A DNA stretch of 64,000 nt from Sphingobium sp. D43FB (GCF_002312805.1 NZ_NMUA01000001.1:310001-374000), one strand, 5' to 3'; counted from the stretch's first letter, positions 46,256-54,811 are shown. Translations and numbers: made by a program. Notes: a model not told the origin generated them from the letters alone.

Positions 46256-46786
46256 ATGGAACTGGGCCTTGCGATCATCGGCCTTGCGGCATCGATCGGC
46301 ATTGGCCTGATCCTGCTGCTGTCGGGCGCTGAAAAGCTTCGGCATCGCGCGCTGCTGCCCGGCGTGATCGCCAATTACCGGCTGCTGCCCCCGGCTTTGG
46401 TCGCGCCTGCCGCACTGCTGCTGCCGGTGGCGGAACTGCTGATCGGTGGCGCGTTGGTGGCGTGGCTTGCGCCGCTGCCAGTCGTCTTGGCGATAGGGCT
46501 GCTGCTTATGTTCGCGCTGGCCATGGCGATCAACATCGCGCGGGGTCGCAGCCATATCGATTGCGGATGTGGCCGGTCGCAACTGCGGCATCGGATCGGC
46601 TTGCCGCTGGTCGGGCGCAACATGATCCTGGCGCTGCTGCTCGTGCCGCGCCTGTGGCCCGTGCCGCCCCTGTCCGCCATCGACATGGGCACCGCCATTG
46701 CGGGCGGTCTCGCCATCGCGCTCGCCTATCCGCTCTATACCGCCATCGCGGCTTTGATCGCGTCGCCCGCCGCCTACCGGAGATAA
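46256..46786 (+). CDS. MauE-like membrane protein for amine dehydrogenase maturation
   Basis: 176 residues with about four to five transmembrane helices and the DoxX/MauE-like pattern (LILLLSGAEKLRHRALLPGVIANYRLLP). A conserved Cys pair lies in IDCGCGRSQLRHRIGLPLVGRNMILA. MauE is needed, with MauD, for stable light subunit, probably for disulfide formation. It starts 2 bases after the heavy-subunit stop. Confidence 0.9.
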   Translation: MELGLAIIGLAASIGIGLILLLSGAEKLRHRALLPGVIANYRLLPPALVAPAALLLPVAELLIGGALVAWLAPLPVVLAIGLLLMFALAMAINIARGRSHIDCGCGRSQLRHRIGLPLVGRNMILALLLVPRLWPVPPLSAIDMGTAIAGGLAIALAYPLYTAIAALIASPAAYRR

Positions 46787-46792
46787 GCATCC

Positions 46793-47395
46793 ATGCTGAC
46801 ATCGCTCATCATCTCGCAAATCCTCTCCTGGGTCGTCATCCTGGGGCTTGGCGTCGCGCTGCTCGCCCTCGCGCGTCAAGTGGGCGTGTTGCATATCCGC
46901 GTCGCGCCAGCGGGCGCGCTGACCACCAGCGGCGGCCCGGCGGTGGGCGACGCCACGATCAAGGTCGACGCGCGCTCCATAGACGGCGCGCCGGTCACGG
47001 TCGGCGGTCATGCCCATGGCGTGCCTTTGCGGCTGCTGATGTTCGTGTCGGCCCAGTGCCCGCTTTGCAAGGCCATCATTCCCATGGCCAAATCCTTTGC
47101 CCGCGACGAGCGCGTCGCGCTGACCTTCGTCGGCGATGACGATGTCGCCGCGCAGCGCGCCATGATCGCGCAGCATGGGCTGGAACCCTATATGTTCGTC
47201 AACGGTCCCGACGTGGGCCAGGCGTTCGGCGTCGCCAAGCTGCCCTTTGCGGTGCTGCTCGATGCCGAGGGCATGATCCTGTCCAAGGGGCTGGTAAACA
47301 GCCGCGAGCATCTCGAAAGCCTGGTCGTCGCCCATGAAATGGGGATCAAGACCGTGCAGGATTATATCGGATCGTTGAAGGCACAGGCGGCCTGA
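46793..47395 (+). CDS. MauD-like thioredoxin-fold protein
   Basis: 200 residues with an N-terminal membrane anchor (SQILSWVVILGLGVALLALARQVGVLH, a block highly characteristic of MauD) and a periplasmic thioredoxin-like domain. That domain has the active-site motif CPLCK in LLMFVSAQCPLCKAIIP and the cis-Pro loop in VAKLPFAVLLD. It is thought to act with MauE on the many disulfides of the light subunit. It follows mauE by 6 bases and precedes the light-subunit gene by 22. Confidence 0.92.
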   Translation: MLTSLIISQILSWVVILGLGVALLALARQVGVLHIRVAPAGALTTSGGPAVGDATIKVDARSIDGAPVTVGGHAHGVPLRLLMFVSAQCPLCKAIIPMAKSFARDERVALTFVGDDDVAAQRAMIAQHGLEPYMFVNGPDVGQAFGVAKLPFAVLLDAEGMILSKGLVNSREHLESLVVAHEMGIKTVQDYIGSLKAQAA

Positions 47396-47417
47396 ACGGC
47401 CAAAGGGGGGCAGTGAC

Positions 47418-47963
47418 ATGAAGAGGTTCAACGCCGACGCCATGGGCGAAAAACTGCTGCGGCGGCTCGCCGGGGGCAGCTCGCGCCGCTCCATGCTCTC
47501 GCGCCTGGGCGCGGCGCTGGTGGCTGCGCCCGTTTTCCCGCTGCTACCGGTCAGCCGCGCGGAAGCGGCCAAGCCCGATCGATCGCCCGAAGCGAAAACC
47601 GGCTTTGCCCGCAATGCCCAGACCAAGGATGATACCAAGTGCGACTATTGGCGCTACTGCGCCATCGATGGCGCGCTCTGCACCTGTTGCGGCGGTGGGC
47701 TGCATAGTTGCCCGCCCGGTGCCGAGCCGTCGCCCGTGTCCTGGGTCGGCACCTGCATCAACCCGGACGATGGCAAGGCCTATCTGATCGCCTATCGCGA
47801 CTGTTGCGGCAAACCCGCCTGCGGCCAGTGCGGATGCGACAATACCGACCGCGAAACCCAGCTCTACATGCCCCAGCTCAACAATGACGTCATCTGGTGC
47901 TTTGGCACCAGCAGCATGGAATATCATTGTTCGACCGCGGTGATGGTGGGCGCGGCCAGCTGA
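47418..47963 (+). CDS. TTQ amine dehydrogenase light (beta) subunit
   Basis: 181 residues carrying the tryptophan tryptophylquinone. A long twin-arginine-type leader (SSRRSMLSRLGAALVAAP) precedes the mature, Cys-rich domain starting near CDYWRYCAIDGALCTCCGG. The two cofactor tryptophans are Trp 109 (SPVSWVGTC) and Trp 160 (DVIWCFG), 51 residues apart as in Paracoccus MauA (57 and 108). The active-site Asp residues align at D84 and D128. CTCCGG and CCGKPACGQC look closer to aromatic amine dehydrogenase, while IWCFG looks like methylamine dehydrogenase. Oxidises primary amines to aldehyde and ammonia. Confidence 0.94.
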   Translation: MKRFNADAMGEKLLRRLAGGSSRRSMLSRLGAALVAAPVFPLLPVSRAEAAKPDRSPEAKTGFARNAQTKDDTKCDYWRYCAIDGALCTCCGGGLHSCPPGAEPSPVSWVGTCINPDDGKAYLIAYRDCCGKPACGQCGCDNTDRETQLYMPQLNNDVIWCFGTSSMEYHCSTAVMVGAAS

Positions 47964-47973
47964 GGGCAAGGGT

Positions 47974-48483
47974 TTGCGCAGGCTTTTGACGGGATCGCTG
48001 CTCCTGCTCGGCGTAGTCGGCATCGGCCGCGCCGCGTTGCCGCCGATGGGGCCGCTGCCCGACGCGATCAGCGACCCGGAACTTGCGCGCTCCGACTATG
48101 CCGAACATTGCGGCGGCTGCCATGGCATTCAGGGGAGCGCGGCCCCGGCGCAACTGCCCGAACTGCGCGGCCGGGTCGGCTGGTTCCTCTGCACGCCGCA
48201 ATCGCGCGCCTATCTCATCCGCCTGCCCAACATCGCGCACAGCCGGATCAGCGATAACCAGCAATTGGCCGACCTGGTCAATTTCATGGTGTTTGGCCTC
48301 GGCGGTCCCAGCGTGCCGGCCGGTGCCAAGCCGTTCACGGCCGACGAGGTTGCGCACGAGCGGAAATTCGCCCTCTCCTCCGCCTCGCTCAAGGCCGAAC
48401 GCGCCCGCTATGTGGAAGTCGCGATCAAGCAATGCGGCGCGCCCAGCGCCATGCGCCTGCTCTACCCCGGCCAGAAACCCTAA
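47974..48483 (+). CDS. c-type cytochrome, likely electron acceptor of the amine dehydrogenase
   Basis: 169 residues from a TTG at 47974, 10 bases after the light-subunit stop and preceded by a purine-rich GAGGGCAAGGG. It has an N-terminal signal peptide (LLTGSLLLLGVVGIGRA) and one haem site, CGGCH in YAEHCGGCHGIQG. A Met in LVNFMVFGLGG may be the second axial ligand. The C-terminal part carries two more cysteines. By position it should take electrons from the TTQ enzyme. The start codon is inferred: no ATG fits without losing the signal peptide. Confidence 0.85.
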   Translation: MRRLLTGSLLLLGVVGIGRAALPPMGPLPDAISDPELARSDYAEHCGGCHGIQGSAAPAQLPELRGRVGWFLCTPQSRAYLIRLPNIAHSRISDNQQLADLVNFMVFGLGGPSVPAGAKPFTADEVAHERKFALSSASLKAERARYVEVAIKQCGAPSAMRLLYPGQKP

Positions 48484-48526
48484 GACGCTCTCTAATAGCA
48501 TCGCGCAATAAGGCTGACTCATGCGC

Positions 48527-48598
48527 GTCGTTCCCCGGCACAGGCCGGGGTCCAGTTCTGACCGCGGGACTGGACCCCGGCCTTCGCCGGGGAACGAC
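48527..48598. repeat. palindromic intergenic repeat (family C)
   Basis: A 72-base imperfect palindrome with outer arms GTCGTTCCCCGGC / GCCGGGGAACGAC and inner arms AGGCCGGGGTCCAG / CTGGACCCCGGCCT. It lies 3' of the cytochrome gene and may act as a terminator. Similar 'cgttcccggcgaaggccgg' repeats are, to my knowledge, common in sphingomonads. Confidence 0.85.
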
Positions 48599-48635
48599 AA
48601 GCTATAGGTTCCCGTCTATGCACCTTGGCATAAAA

Positions 48636-48670
48636 TGATGCCGCCGGATCGCTGATCCGGCGGCATTATC
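48636..48670. terminator. strong hairpin terminator between the cytochrome and TonB receptor genes
   Basis: Perfect 13-bp stem ATGCCGCCGGATC-GCT-GATCCGGCGGCAT (48638-48666). It is followed by TATC on the plus strand and CATTTTA on the minus strand, where the TonB receptor gene ends. Fits a bidirectional terminator. Confidence 0.85.
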
Positions 48671-48688
48671 ATGCGGTGACGCTAACCG

Positions 48689-51403
48689 TCAGAATTTCTG
48701 CCCGAAGCGAATCCCGAAAAATTGCGGCTTGATCGTGAAGGTCCGCGCCGAGCCGGAACAGAAGTCGATCGAGCAGAAAGTGTTTTTCGTCAATTCGCCC
48801 CGCTTATCGAAGGCATTTTGCAGGAACAGCGTCAGGCTCCAGCTATCCTTCTTGATGCCACCGGAAAAATCGAAGCTGACAAAGCCCTTAGTATTGCCGA
48901 GCAGCGCATTGCTGGCGACGTTCAGATCCTGCGTCGCGCCGGTCTGATAGAGCGCTGCGCCCTGAATATAGGCGGCATAATCGCCCATATAGGTGTCGTA
49001 ACGGATCGACGTCGTGCCCTTGAATTTGGGCTGGCGCGGCAGCCGGGTGCCATCGGCAGCGGCGACCTGGGGCGTGGGAGGGTCAGAGTCGGGCACGAAT
49101 TCGCCCAACGTGCATGTCGACAATTGGGATATGCTCGATGTGTCGCGATCCAGCGCAAAGTTGCAGAAATTGCCCTTCAGCTTGCCGTCATTATACGCGC
49201 CGGAGGTCGAGAGCGTCACATTGCCGAGTTTCAAATCGGCATCATATTCGATGCCCTTCACCACGGCCTTGCCCGCATTGCCGGTCATGCCCGCGCCCTG
49301 CGCGCCGGATACGACAACGCCATATTGGATATTATTCCATTTTTCATAATAGACGGCGGCGTTGAAGCGGAAGATGTTGTTCCACGTCGTCTTGACGCCC
49401 AGCTCGAAATTGGTGAGCGTTTCGGACTTGAACGGGGCCACATCCACCGGGCCGAAATTGCGGATGCGCAGGGGTCGGTTGAAGCCGCCGGGGCGGAAAC
49501 CGGTCGAGTAATTGGCATAGACCATCTTGTCGGGCTGGAACTGCCAGTCGAGCGCGATCTTGTGCGTCTCGCCATCCTCCTTGTAGCGCCCGGTCTGATC
49601 GGCTGCGCGGAAATTGGTATTGAGACATTGCAGGCGCTCGGCCGGAAGCGGCGTGGGGCAACCCATCTCGCCGGTCGGAACATAGACCGACGTAATGGTA
49701 TTGGCCGCCGATCCCGCCACGCCCGCAAAGCCCTTCACCGCATAATCGGTCCAGAAATAGCGGATGCCGCCGGTGATCTTGAGCGTCGGGGTGATGTTGT
49801 AATGCCCCTCCGCAAAGATCGCGGTGTCATGGTAGAGCTGGTTCTGCTCGGTGATGTAGAAGCCGTCGCCCTTCACCGCCTGCGTCCCCAATATCATCGT
49901 GCCAAGCGGGTTGCCGTTGGCATTGATGACGTTGCTGGTATCGAAGAAGGGATTGCCGTCTTCGTCATAATCTATCCCATACATGCCTGGCACGCCGATC
50001 AGCCCGCCCGGCACATCGCCGCCACCGGTCTGGGTATAGCCCGTGATCGTATCCAGCCCGCGAATGGCATAATAGGTGTTCGTCTCGTTCTTCTGCCGCT
50101 GGTAGAAGGCACCGAACGTCACGTCGAAAGGCCATTCCTTGGGCGTCGAAATCCGCAATTCCTGCGTGAACTTGTTGCGATGCGTATCCGCATGATAATA
50201 TTGCGTCGGGTCGATCAGCGAACATTGCTGTGCCGCGCCCGATCCGGTGCAATTGTCGAAAAACTGCAGATAGCTTTCATAGCCTGCGCCGAACCCGTCA
50301 TAGGTGACGGTATAATAAGTATAATCGTTGAGCGTCCGGGTCCGGCGTTTGAAATAGCCGGTCGCCGATACGACGTCCCAGTCGCCGATATGGCCATGGA
50401 TGCTCAGCGCTGCCTGATACCAGCGATCATCGTTGCGGGTCTTGTCATAATCATGGACTTCCAGATCGCCGACGCGCGGGTCGAAACCGAAATAGCCATT
50501 AGCGACCTGCTTTTGCGCCGTGATTTCCGGGGTAATCGCCCAGCCATCGACGGGCTCCCACAGCAATTGCAGGCGGCCGCCAAATTCCTTGATCGTGTTA
50601 TAATCATCCTTGGCGATGTCGCTATTGTCGAGATTGAAGAAGGTCGCCGGGTTATTGTCGCCCAGCGTATAGACCGCCGGCGCGCCATTATTGAGCAGGC
50701 CGTTATTAGGTATATTATCGATATAGCCGCCATCGCGCCGATAATAGCCTATGGCGCGCACCGCCATCGTGTCGCTCAGCGGCACGTTGATATAGGATTC
50801 GAGCTGCCCGCCAAAATCGCCCTTGCCATATTTATTGGCCTCGACGTCATAGCCGAATTCGAACTTGTCGAGCTTAGGCTTGTTGGTGATCAGGCGGATC
50901 GTGCCCGCGAGCGACCCCGCGCCATAGAGCGTGCCCTGCGGCCCCGCCAGCGCCTCGACCCGCTCCAGGTCATAGGCATGAATGTCGGGAACTTCGGTGC
51001 CGGTGATTGGAATATCGTCCAGATAATAGCCGACCGATGCATAAGCGCCGCCCGCAGGCACGATGCCGCGGAAAAAGGCGGTATTGCGGCCTGGCCCAAT
51101 GCCTTCGAACGAGACGGAGGGCAGCAGCGCGGCGAAATCGCTCAAGCCTTTCACCTGGCGCTCCGCCAGCGTCTCGGCACCCAGCGCCAGCATGGAGATC
51201 GGCACTTTCTGGATGCTCTGCGCGCTGCGCGTCGCGGTCACGACGATTTCGCTAAGGCCCGATGATGGATCGGCGGCGGCGGCCTCTGCCGGTGCTTCGG
51301 TCTGGGCAAAGGCTGGCGCCGCGAGCGCCAATTGCGTCAGGCATGTCGTAGCGCCCAGCGCGCACAAATTACGCACTCGTCGCGAGCCAAATCTGATGGC
51401 CAT
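48689..51403 (-). CDS. TonB-dependent outer membrane receptor
   Basis: 904 residues. A signal peptide (CLTQLALAAPAFAQ) is followed by a plug domain with the TonB-box-like EIVVTATRSAQSIQKVPISM, then ALLPSVSFEGIGPGRNTAFFRG and ERVEALAGPQGTLYGAGSLAGTIRLITNKP. A large 22-strand-type barrel ends in aromatic IKPQFFGIRFGQKF. It belongs to the expanded receptor type abundant in sphingomonads; the ligand cannot be told. It is divergent from a TPR-sulfotransferase gene, a pairing I believe recurs in this group. A terminator hairpin follows. Confidence 0.95.
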   Translation of the reverse strand: MAIRFGSRRVRNLCALGATTCLTQLALAAPAFAQTEAPAEAAAADPSSGLSEIVVTATRSAQSIQKVPISMLALGAETLAERQVKGLSDFAALLPSVSFEGIGPGRNTAFFRGIVPAGGAYASVGYYLDDIPITGTEVPDIHAYDLERVEALAGPQGTLYGAGSLAGTIRLITNKPKLDKFEFGYDVEANKYGKGDFGGQLESYINVPLSDTMAVRAIGYYRRDGGYIDNIPNNGLLNNGAPAVYTLGDNNPATFFNLDNSDIAKDDYNTIKEFGGRLQLLWEPVDGWAITPEITAQKQVANGYFGFDPRVGDLEVHDYDKTRNDDRWYQAALSIHGHIGDWDVVSATGYFKRRTRTLNDYTYYTVTYDGFGAGYESYLQFFDNCTGSGAAQQCSLIDPTQYYHADTHRNKFTQELRISTPKEWPFDVTFGAFYQRQKNETNTYYAIRGLDTITGYTQTGGGDVPGGLIGVPGMYGIDYDEDGNPFFDTSNVINANGNPLGTMILGTQAVKGDGFYITEQNQLYHDTAIFAEGHYNITPTLKITGGIRYFWTDYAVKGFAGVAGSAANTITSVYVPTGEMGCPTPLPAERLQCLNTNFRAADQTGRYKEDGETHKIALDWQFQPDKMVYANYSTGFRPGGFNRPLRIRNFGPVDVAPFKSETLTNFELGVKTTWNNIFRFNAAVYYEKWNNIQYGVVVSGAQGAGMTGNAGKAVVKGIEYDADLKLGNVTLSTSGAYNDGKLKGNFCNFALDRDTSSISQLSTCTLGEFVPDSDPPTPQVAAADGTRLPRQPKFKGTTSIRYDTYMGDYAAYIQGAALYQTGATQDLNVASNALLGNTKGFVSFDFSGGIKKDSWSLTLFLQNAFDKRGELTKNTFCSIDFCSGSARTFTIKPQFFGIRFGQKF

Positions 51404-51770
51404 GGATAGTCCCCCCTTATACGCGTTGCGTCATGGCCTCTCCCGTTGCAGTGCCCGGCGACCGGGTCTTAACCTTGCAAATCATGACATGCGCCTGCCT
51501 TCACCGCGCCGAAGACACGCAAAACCCCCTGCCCGAAAGACGCATCTTTCGGGGTCGCGGCCGAATAACGACCACGCCGAACATGATATTTTTATGAGAC
51601 AGTTCGCTCACGCAGCAATTCGAACGACTGTCCTAAATTGGATACTGCCACTCAGACGGGCGCTGTCAAGCGGGTGAAAACGCATTTTTTGAACTTTTAT
51701 GACGCGCCCACTCGACGGCACGCTGCAATCGGCATAGCCTTTTGTGCAATCGCACAATTTTCGGGGTGCT
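51404..51770. other. divergent intergenic region between TonB receptor and TPR-sulfotransferase
   Basis: 367 bases with no supportable gene. It contains a perfect hairpin CCCGAAAGA-CGCA-TCTTTCGGG at 51532-51553 that would lie in the 5' leader of the receptor transcript, and AT-richer patches around 51585 and 51690-51710. Both divergent promoters should lie here, but no confident hexamers were found. Confidence 0.5.
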
Positions 51771-53807
51771 ATGGGAAACGCGTCTGCCGCTGCCGCAACA
51801 GGCACCATCGAATCTGCACTGGCGCAGATTGCCGGTCTGGTCGAAACGCGCCCCGATCTCGCGGTGACGCAGGCGCAAGCCCTCCTCGCCCGAACCGGTG
51901 GCCTGCCGCAGGCGGAACTGCTCGCCTGCCAGGCGTTGCGGCATCTGGGCCGACCCGAAGACGCCCTGCCCCGCCTTGCCGCTCTTGGCCGCATATATCC
52001 GCGCATCCCCGCCATCGGGTGGGAATTGGCCCAGGCCGCCGAAGCAGCAGGCGATACCGCCCAAGCCATCGCCGCACTGGAAGCGCTGACCCGCCAGCAG
52101 CCCTCAGTCGCGGGCGGCTGGTTCCTGCTCGCCCGGCTGTTGCGCATGGTAGGCCGCGAAACGGAGGCCTGGCGTGCCGACCTGTCGGGCATCCACGCCT
52201 CGTCGCGCGACCGCGACCTGCTGGAAGCCGCGATCGCGATGAACGAAGCCCGGTTGGACGATGCCGAAGCGATCCTTGTCACGCGGATCGACCGCCTGCC
52301 CGATGACGCCGCCGCCAGCCGCCTGCTGGGCGAAGTCTGCTGGCGGCGCGGCGACATGAGCCGGGCGCTGGCGCTGGTCGAGCGCGCCGTCGGGCTGGCC
52401 CCCGGCTTCGATCTGGCGCGCGATTTCCTGATCCGGCTGCTGCTCCAGAACAACCGCCTGCCCGACGCGCTGGCCCATGCCGAGATATTGGAGAGGTCGC
52501 CGCTCAAAAATCCCGGCTACGCGCTGATCAAGGCATCGGTGCTGGTGCGGCTGGGCGATCAGGATGGCGCGCGGGCCATTTACGAACGCCTACTCGCGGA
52601 TCAGCCCGACCAGCCACAGGTCTGGCAGAATCTCGGCCACGCCTTGAAGACGCTCGGCAAACAGGCCGATGCCGTCCACGCCTATCGCCAGGCAGTTCGC
52701 TATCGCCCGACCATGGGCGAAGCCTGGTGGAGCCTCGCCAACCTCAAGACCGTCAGGTTCGACGCGCAGGACATTGCGGCGATGGAGCAGGCGCTTGCGT
52801 CGCTGGAGCCGGAGGCGGCGGACGGACAGGAGGATATTTTCCACCTCCATTTCTCGCTCGGCAAGGCGTTCGAGGATGCGGCCGATTATGCCGCCGCCTT
52901 CCGCCATTATGATGCGGGCAATCGCCTGCGCCGGACGATGGTGCGCCATGATGCCGACGAATTTTCCGCCGAAGTGCGCGCCGTCGCCACCACCTTCACC
53001 GCGCCTTTCATCGCCGCGCGGGGTGCTGGCGGTTGCCCCGCACCCGACCCGATCTTCATCGTCGGCCTGCCCCGCTCCGGCTCCACCCTGATCGAGCAGA
53101 TCCTTTCCTGCCACAACCAGGTCGAAGGCACGATGGAACTGCCCGACATGATGGTGATCGCCAGCCGCCTGCAATCGCGCGTGGATGACAGCGAATTTCC
53201 TGATTTCGCCTCTATGGTCGCCGCGCTCACCCCCGCCGACCGGCTACGCCTGGGCGAGGAATATATCGAGGGCACGCGCGTCCATCGCCACAGTGCCAAG
53301 CCGCATTTCATCGACAAGATGCCCAATAATTGGCAGCATGTCGGCCTGATCCAATTGATCCTGCCCAACGCGAAAATCATCGACGCGCGTCGCCATCCGA
53401 TGGGCTGCTGTCTGTCAGGCTGGAAGCAGCATTTCGCGCGCGGCCAGGCCTTCACCTATGATCTGACCGACATCGGCCGCTATTATCGCGACTATGTGGC
53501 GCTGATGACCGCTTATGACGCAGCCGCACCGGGGCGCGTCCATCGGCTGATCTACGAACAGATGGTCGCCGACATGCCGGGCGAGGTCGATCGGCTGCTG
53601 ACCTATCTCAGCCTGCCGTTCGAAGCGCCATGCCTGGACTTCTGGCGCAGCGACCGCGCGGTGCGCACCGCCAGTTCCGAACAGGTGCGCCAGCCCATCT
53701 ATGCCGATGGCGTCGATCATTGGCGGCGCTTCGAACCCTGGCTTGGCCCCTTGGCCGATGCGCTGGGGCCGCTGGTCACGACCTATCGCGATCCACCGCC
53801 GCTATAG
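51771..53807 (+). CDS. TPR-repeat protein with C-terminal sulfotransferase domain
   Basis: 678 residues from ATG 51771 (MGNASAAAATG); a GTG at 51744 is less likely. The first roughly 400 residues are TPR-like helical repeats (AWWSLANLKTVRF, VWQNLGHALKTLGKQADAVHAYRQAVRYRP). They are followed by a sulfotransferase domain with the PAPS 5'-phosphate loop FIVGLPRSGSTLIEQILSCH (about 424-443), then HFIDKMPNNWQHVGLI and the 3'-phosphate region IIDARRHPMGCCLSGWKQHF. No signal peptide is visible. The acceptor is unknown; cell-surface glycans or proteins are candidates. It is divergently arranged with a TonB receptor. Confidence 0.9.
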   Translation: MGNASAAAATGTIESALAQIAGLVETRPDLAVTQAQALLARTGGLPQAELLACQALRHLGRPEDALPRLAALGRIYPRIPAIGWELAQAAEAAGDTAQAIAALEALTRQQPSVAGGWFLLARLLRMVGRETEAWRADLSGIHASSRDRDLLEAAIAMNEARLDDAEAILVTRIDRLPDDAAASRLLGEVCWRRGDMSRALALVERAVGLAPGFDLARDFLIRLLLQNNRLPDALAHAEILERSPLKNPGYALIKASVLVRLGDQDGARAIYERLLADQPDQPQVWQNLGHALKTLGKQADAVHAYRQAVRYRPTMGEAWWSLANLKTVRFDAQDIAAMEQALASLEPEAADGQEDIFHLHFSLGKAFEDAADYAAAFRHYDAGNRLRRTMVRHDADEFSAEVRAVATTFTAPFIAARGAGGCPAPDPIFIVGLPRSGSTLIEQILSCHNQVEGTMELPDMMVIASRLQSRVDDSEFPDFASMVAALTPADRLRLGEEYIEGTRVHRHSAKPHFIDKMPNNWQHVGLIQLILPNAKIIDARRHPMGCCLSGWKQHFARGQAFTYDLTDIGRYYRDYVALMTAYDAAAPGRVHRLIYEQMVADMPGEVDRLLTYLSLPFEAPCLDFWRSDRAVRTASSEQVRQPIYADGVDHWRRFEPWLGPLADALGPLVTTYRDPPPL

Positions 53808-54191
53808 TATCCGCGCGAAGCCCGCGACGCCCTGAGCCGTCATGCCTTTATCCGCCACCGACGGCAGTGGGGGGAGCAGCCTCTCGGCCGTGCCATCGCC
53901 CGCGAATATCGCCTCGATCGTGCGGACGCACAGCGCCACGCCATCGTCGGCAAGCATGTACCAGACCTGCTTGGCCTCCTTGCGGTTCTGCACCAGGTCG
54001 GCGCGGCGCAGTTCGGCCAGTTGCTGGCTGAGCGCGGGCTGGCCGATGCCGGTGATCTCGGCGATCTCGCCGACATTGCGTTCGCCGCGCAGCAGGCAGG
54101 ACAGGATCATCAACCGCTGCGGCTGGGCGAAGACCTTGATCTTTTCAGCGGCCAACGCCGCGGCATCGCGATCGACATAGAGCGCGCTCAT
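53802..54191 (-). CDS. ArsR-family regulator of the sulfide/persulfide locus (BigR/SqrR-like)
   Basis: 129 residues with a winged helix (ERNVGEIAEITGIGQPALSQQLAELRRADLVQNRKEAKQVWYMLAD) close to the BigR/SqrR type of ArsR repressors, which sense persulfides through a Cys pair. Here Cys 32 (LSCLLRGE) lies near the family's first Cys, and Cys 88 (VALCVRT) is the only other one. The usual C-terminal Cys position after an -IF- appears to be Ala (EAIFAGDG). It overlaps the peroxiredoxin stop by 4 bases and is divergent from the persulfide dioxygenase operon; a palindrome sits over that promoter. Autoregulation is likely. Its 3' end overlaps the end of the TPR gene by 6 bases. Confidence 0.88.
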   Translation of the reverse strand: MSALYVDRDAAALAAEKIKVFAQPQRLMILSCLLRGERNVGEIAEITGIGQPALSQQLAELRRADLVQNRKEAKQVWYMLADDGVALCVRTIEAIFAGDGTAERLLPPLPSVADKGMTAQGVAGFARIL

Positions 54192-54811
54192 GTGGATGCC
54201 TCGAACCGGCAGAACCAGTCGGGTGCCGCATCGCTCCCGTCGGCGGCGGGCAGCAATAGCGGCTGACCGTCCGTCCAGCCTTCGGGCGTCAGGTGGCTTG
54301 CGCCATCGACCCGCTGCAGCGCGCGCAACAGGCGCAGCATCTCGTCCACCGAGCGACCGACATTATGCGGATAGCAGGTCGTTGCGCGGATGACCCCCTG
54401 CGGATCGATGAAGAAGGTAGAGCGCATGGCCACGCTGTCGACGGCGGCGTCATCAATCATGCCATAGGCGCGGCCTACCGCCATGCTCGGGTCTTCGATG
54501 ATGGGAAAGTCGATTCCCACGTCGAACAGATCGCGCAACGCACGAACCCAGGCGATATGGGCGTAGAGGCTGTCCACCGACAGGCCCACCAGCCTGCAAT
54601 CGAGCGCGTCGAAATCCGCCTGCCGCCGCGCCAGCGCGGCGAATTCGGTGCTGCATACCGGCGTGAAATCGGCGGGGTGCGAAAAGAAGATCACCCATTG
54701 GCCACGCAACGCCGAGAGTTGAAAATCGCCCTTGGTCGATCGGGCGCGGAAATCGGGGGCCATGTCGCCGATCCGCACCGGCCGCCGTCCATCTGTCATC
54801 ACTTCGCTCAT
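54188..54811 (-). CDS. peroxiredoxin, AhpC/TSA Prx6-like
   Basis: 207 residues from ATG 54811, which has an AGGACGG site; a TTG five codons earlier is the alternative. The peroxidatic Cys is in HPADFTPVCSTEFAAL. The long C-terminal domain (STFFIDPQGVIRATTCYPHNVGRSVDEMLRLLRALQ, TPEGW) is that of the Prx6/1-Cys group. Cysteines in TTCYPH and near the C-terminus (WFCRF) could resolve the sulfenate. It is co-transcribed with the ArsR regulator (4-base overlap), so it is probably induced by sulfide or reactive sulfur and may reduce persulfides or peroxide. Confidence 0.92.
   Translation of the reverse strand: MSEVMTDGRRPVRIGDMAPDFRARSTKGDFQLSALRGQWVIFFSHPADFTPVCSTEFAALARRQADFDALDCRLVGLSVDSLYAHIAWVRALRDLFDVGIDFPIIEDPSMAVGRAYGMIDDAAVDSVAMRSTFFIDPQGVIRATTCYPHNVGRSVDEMLRLLRALQRVDGASHLTPEGWTDGQPLLLPAADGSDAAPDWFCRFEAST

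Noticed and set aside
48722-51265. 847-residue open frame antisense to the TonB receptor gene
   Set aside because: Composition mirrors the opposite strand's codons; no ribosome site, no recognisable domain.
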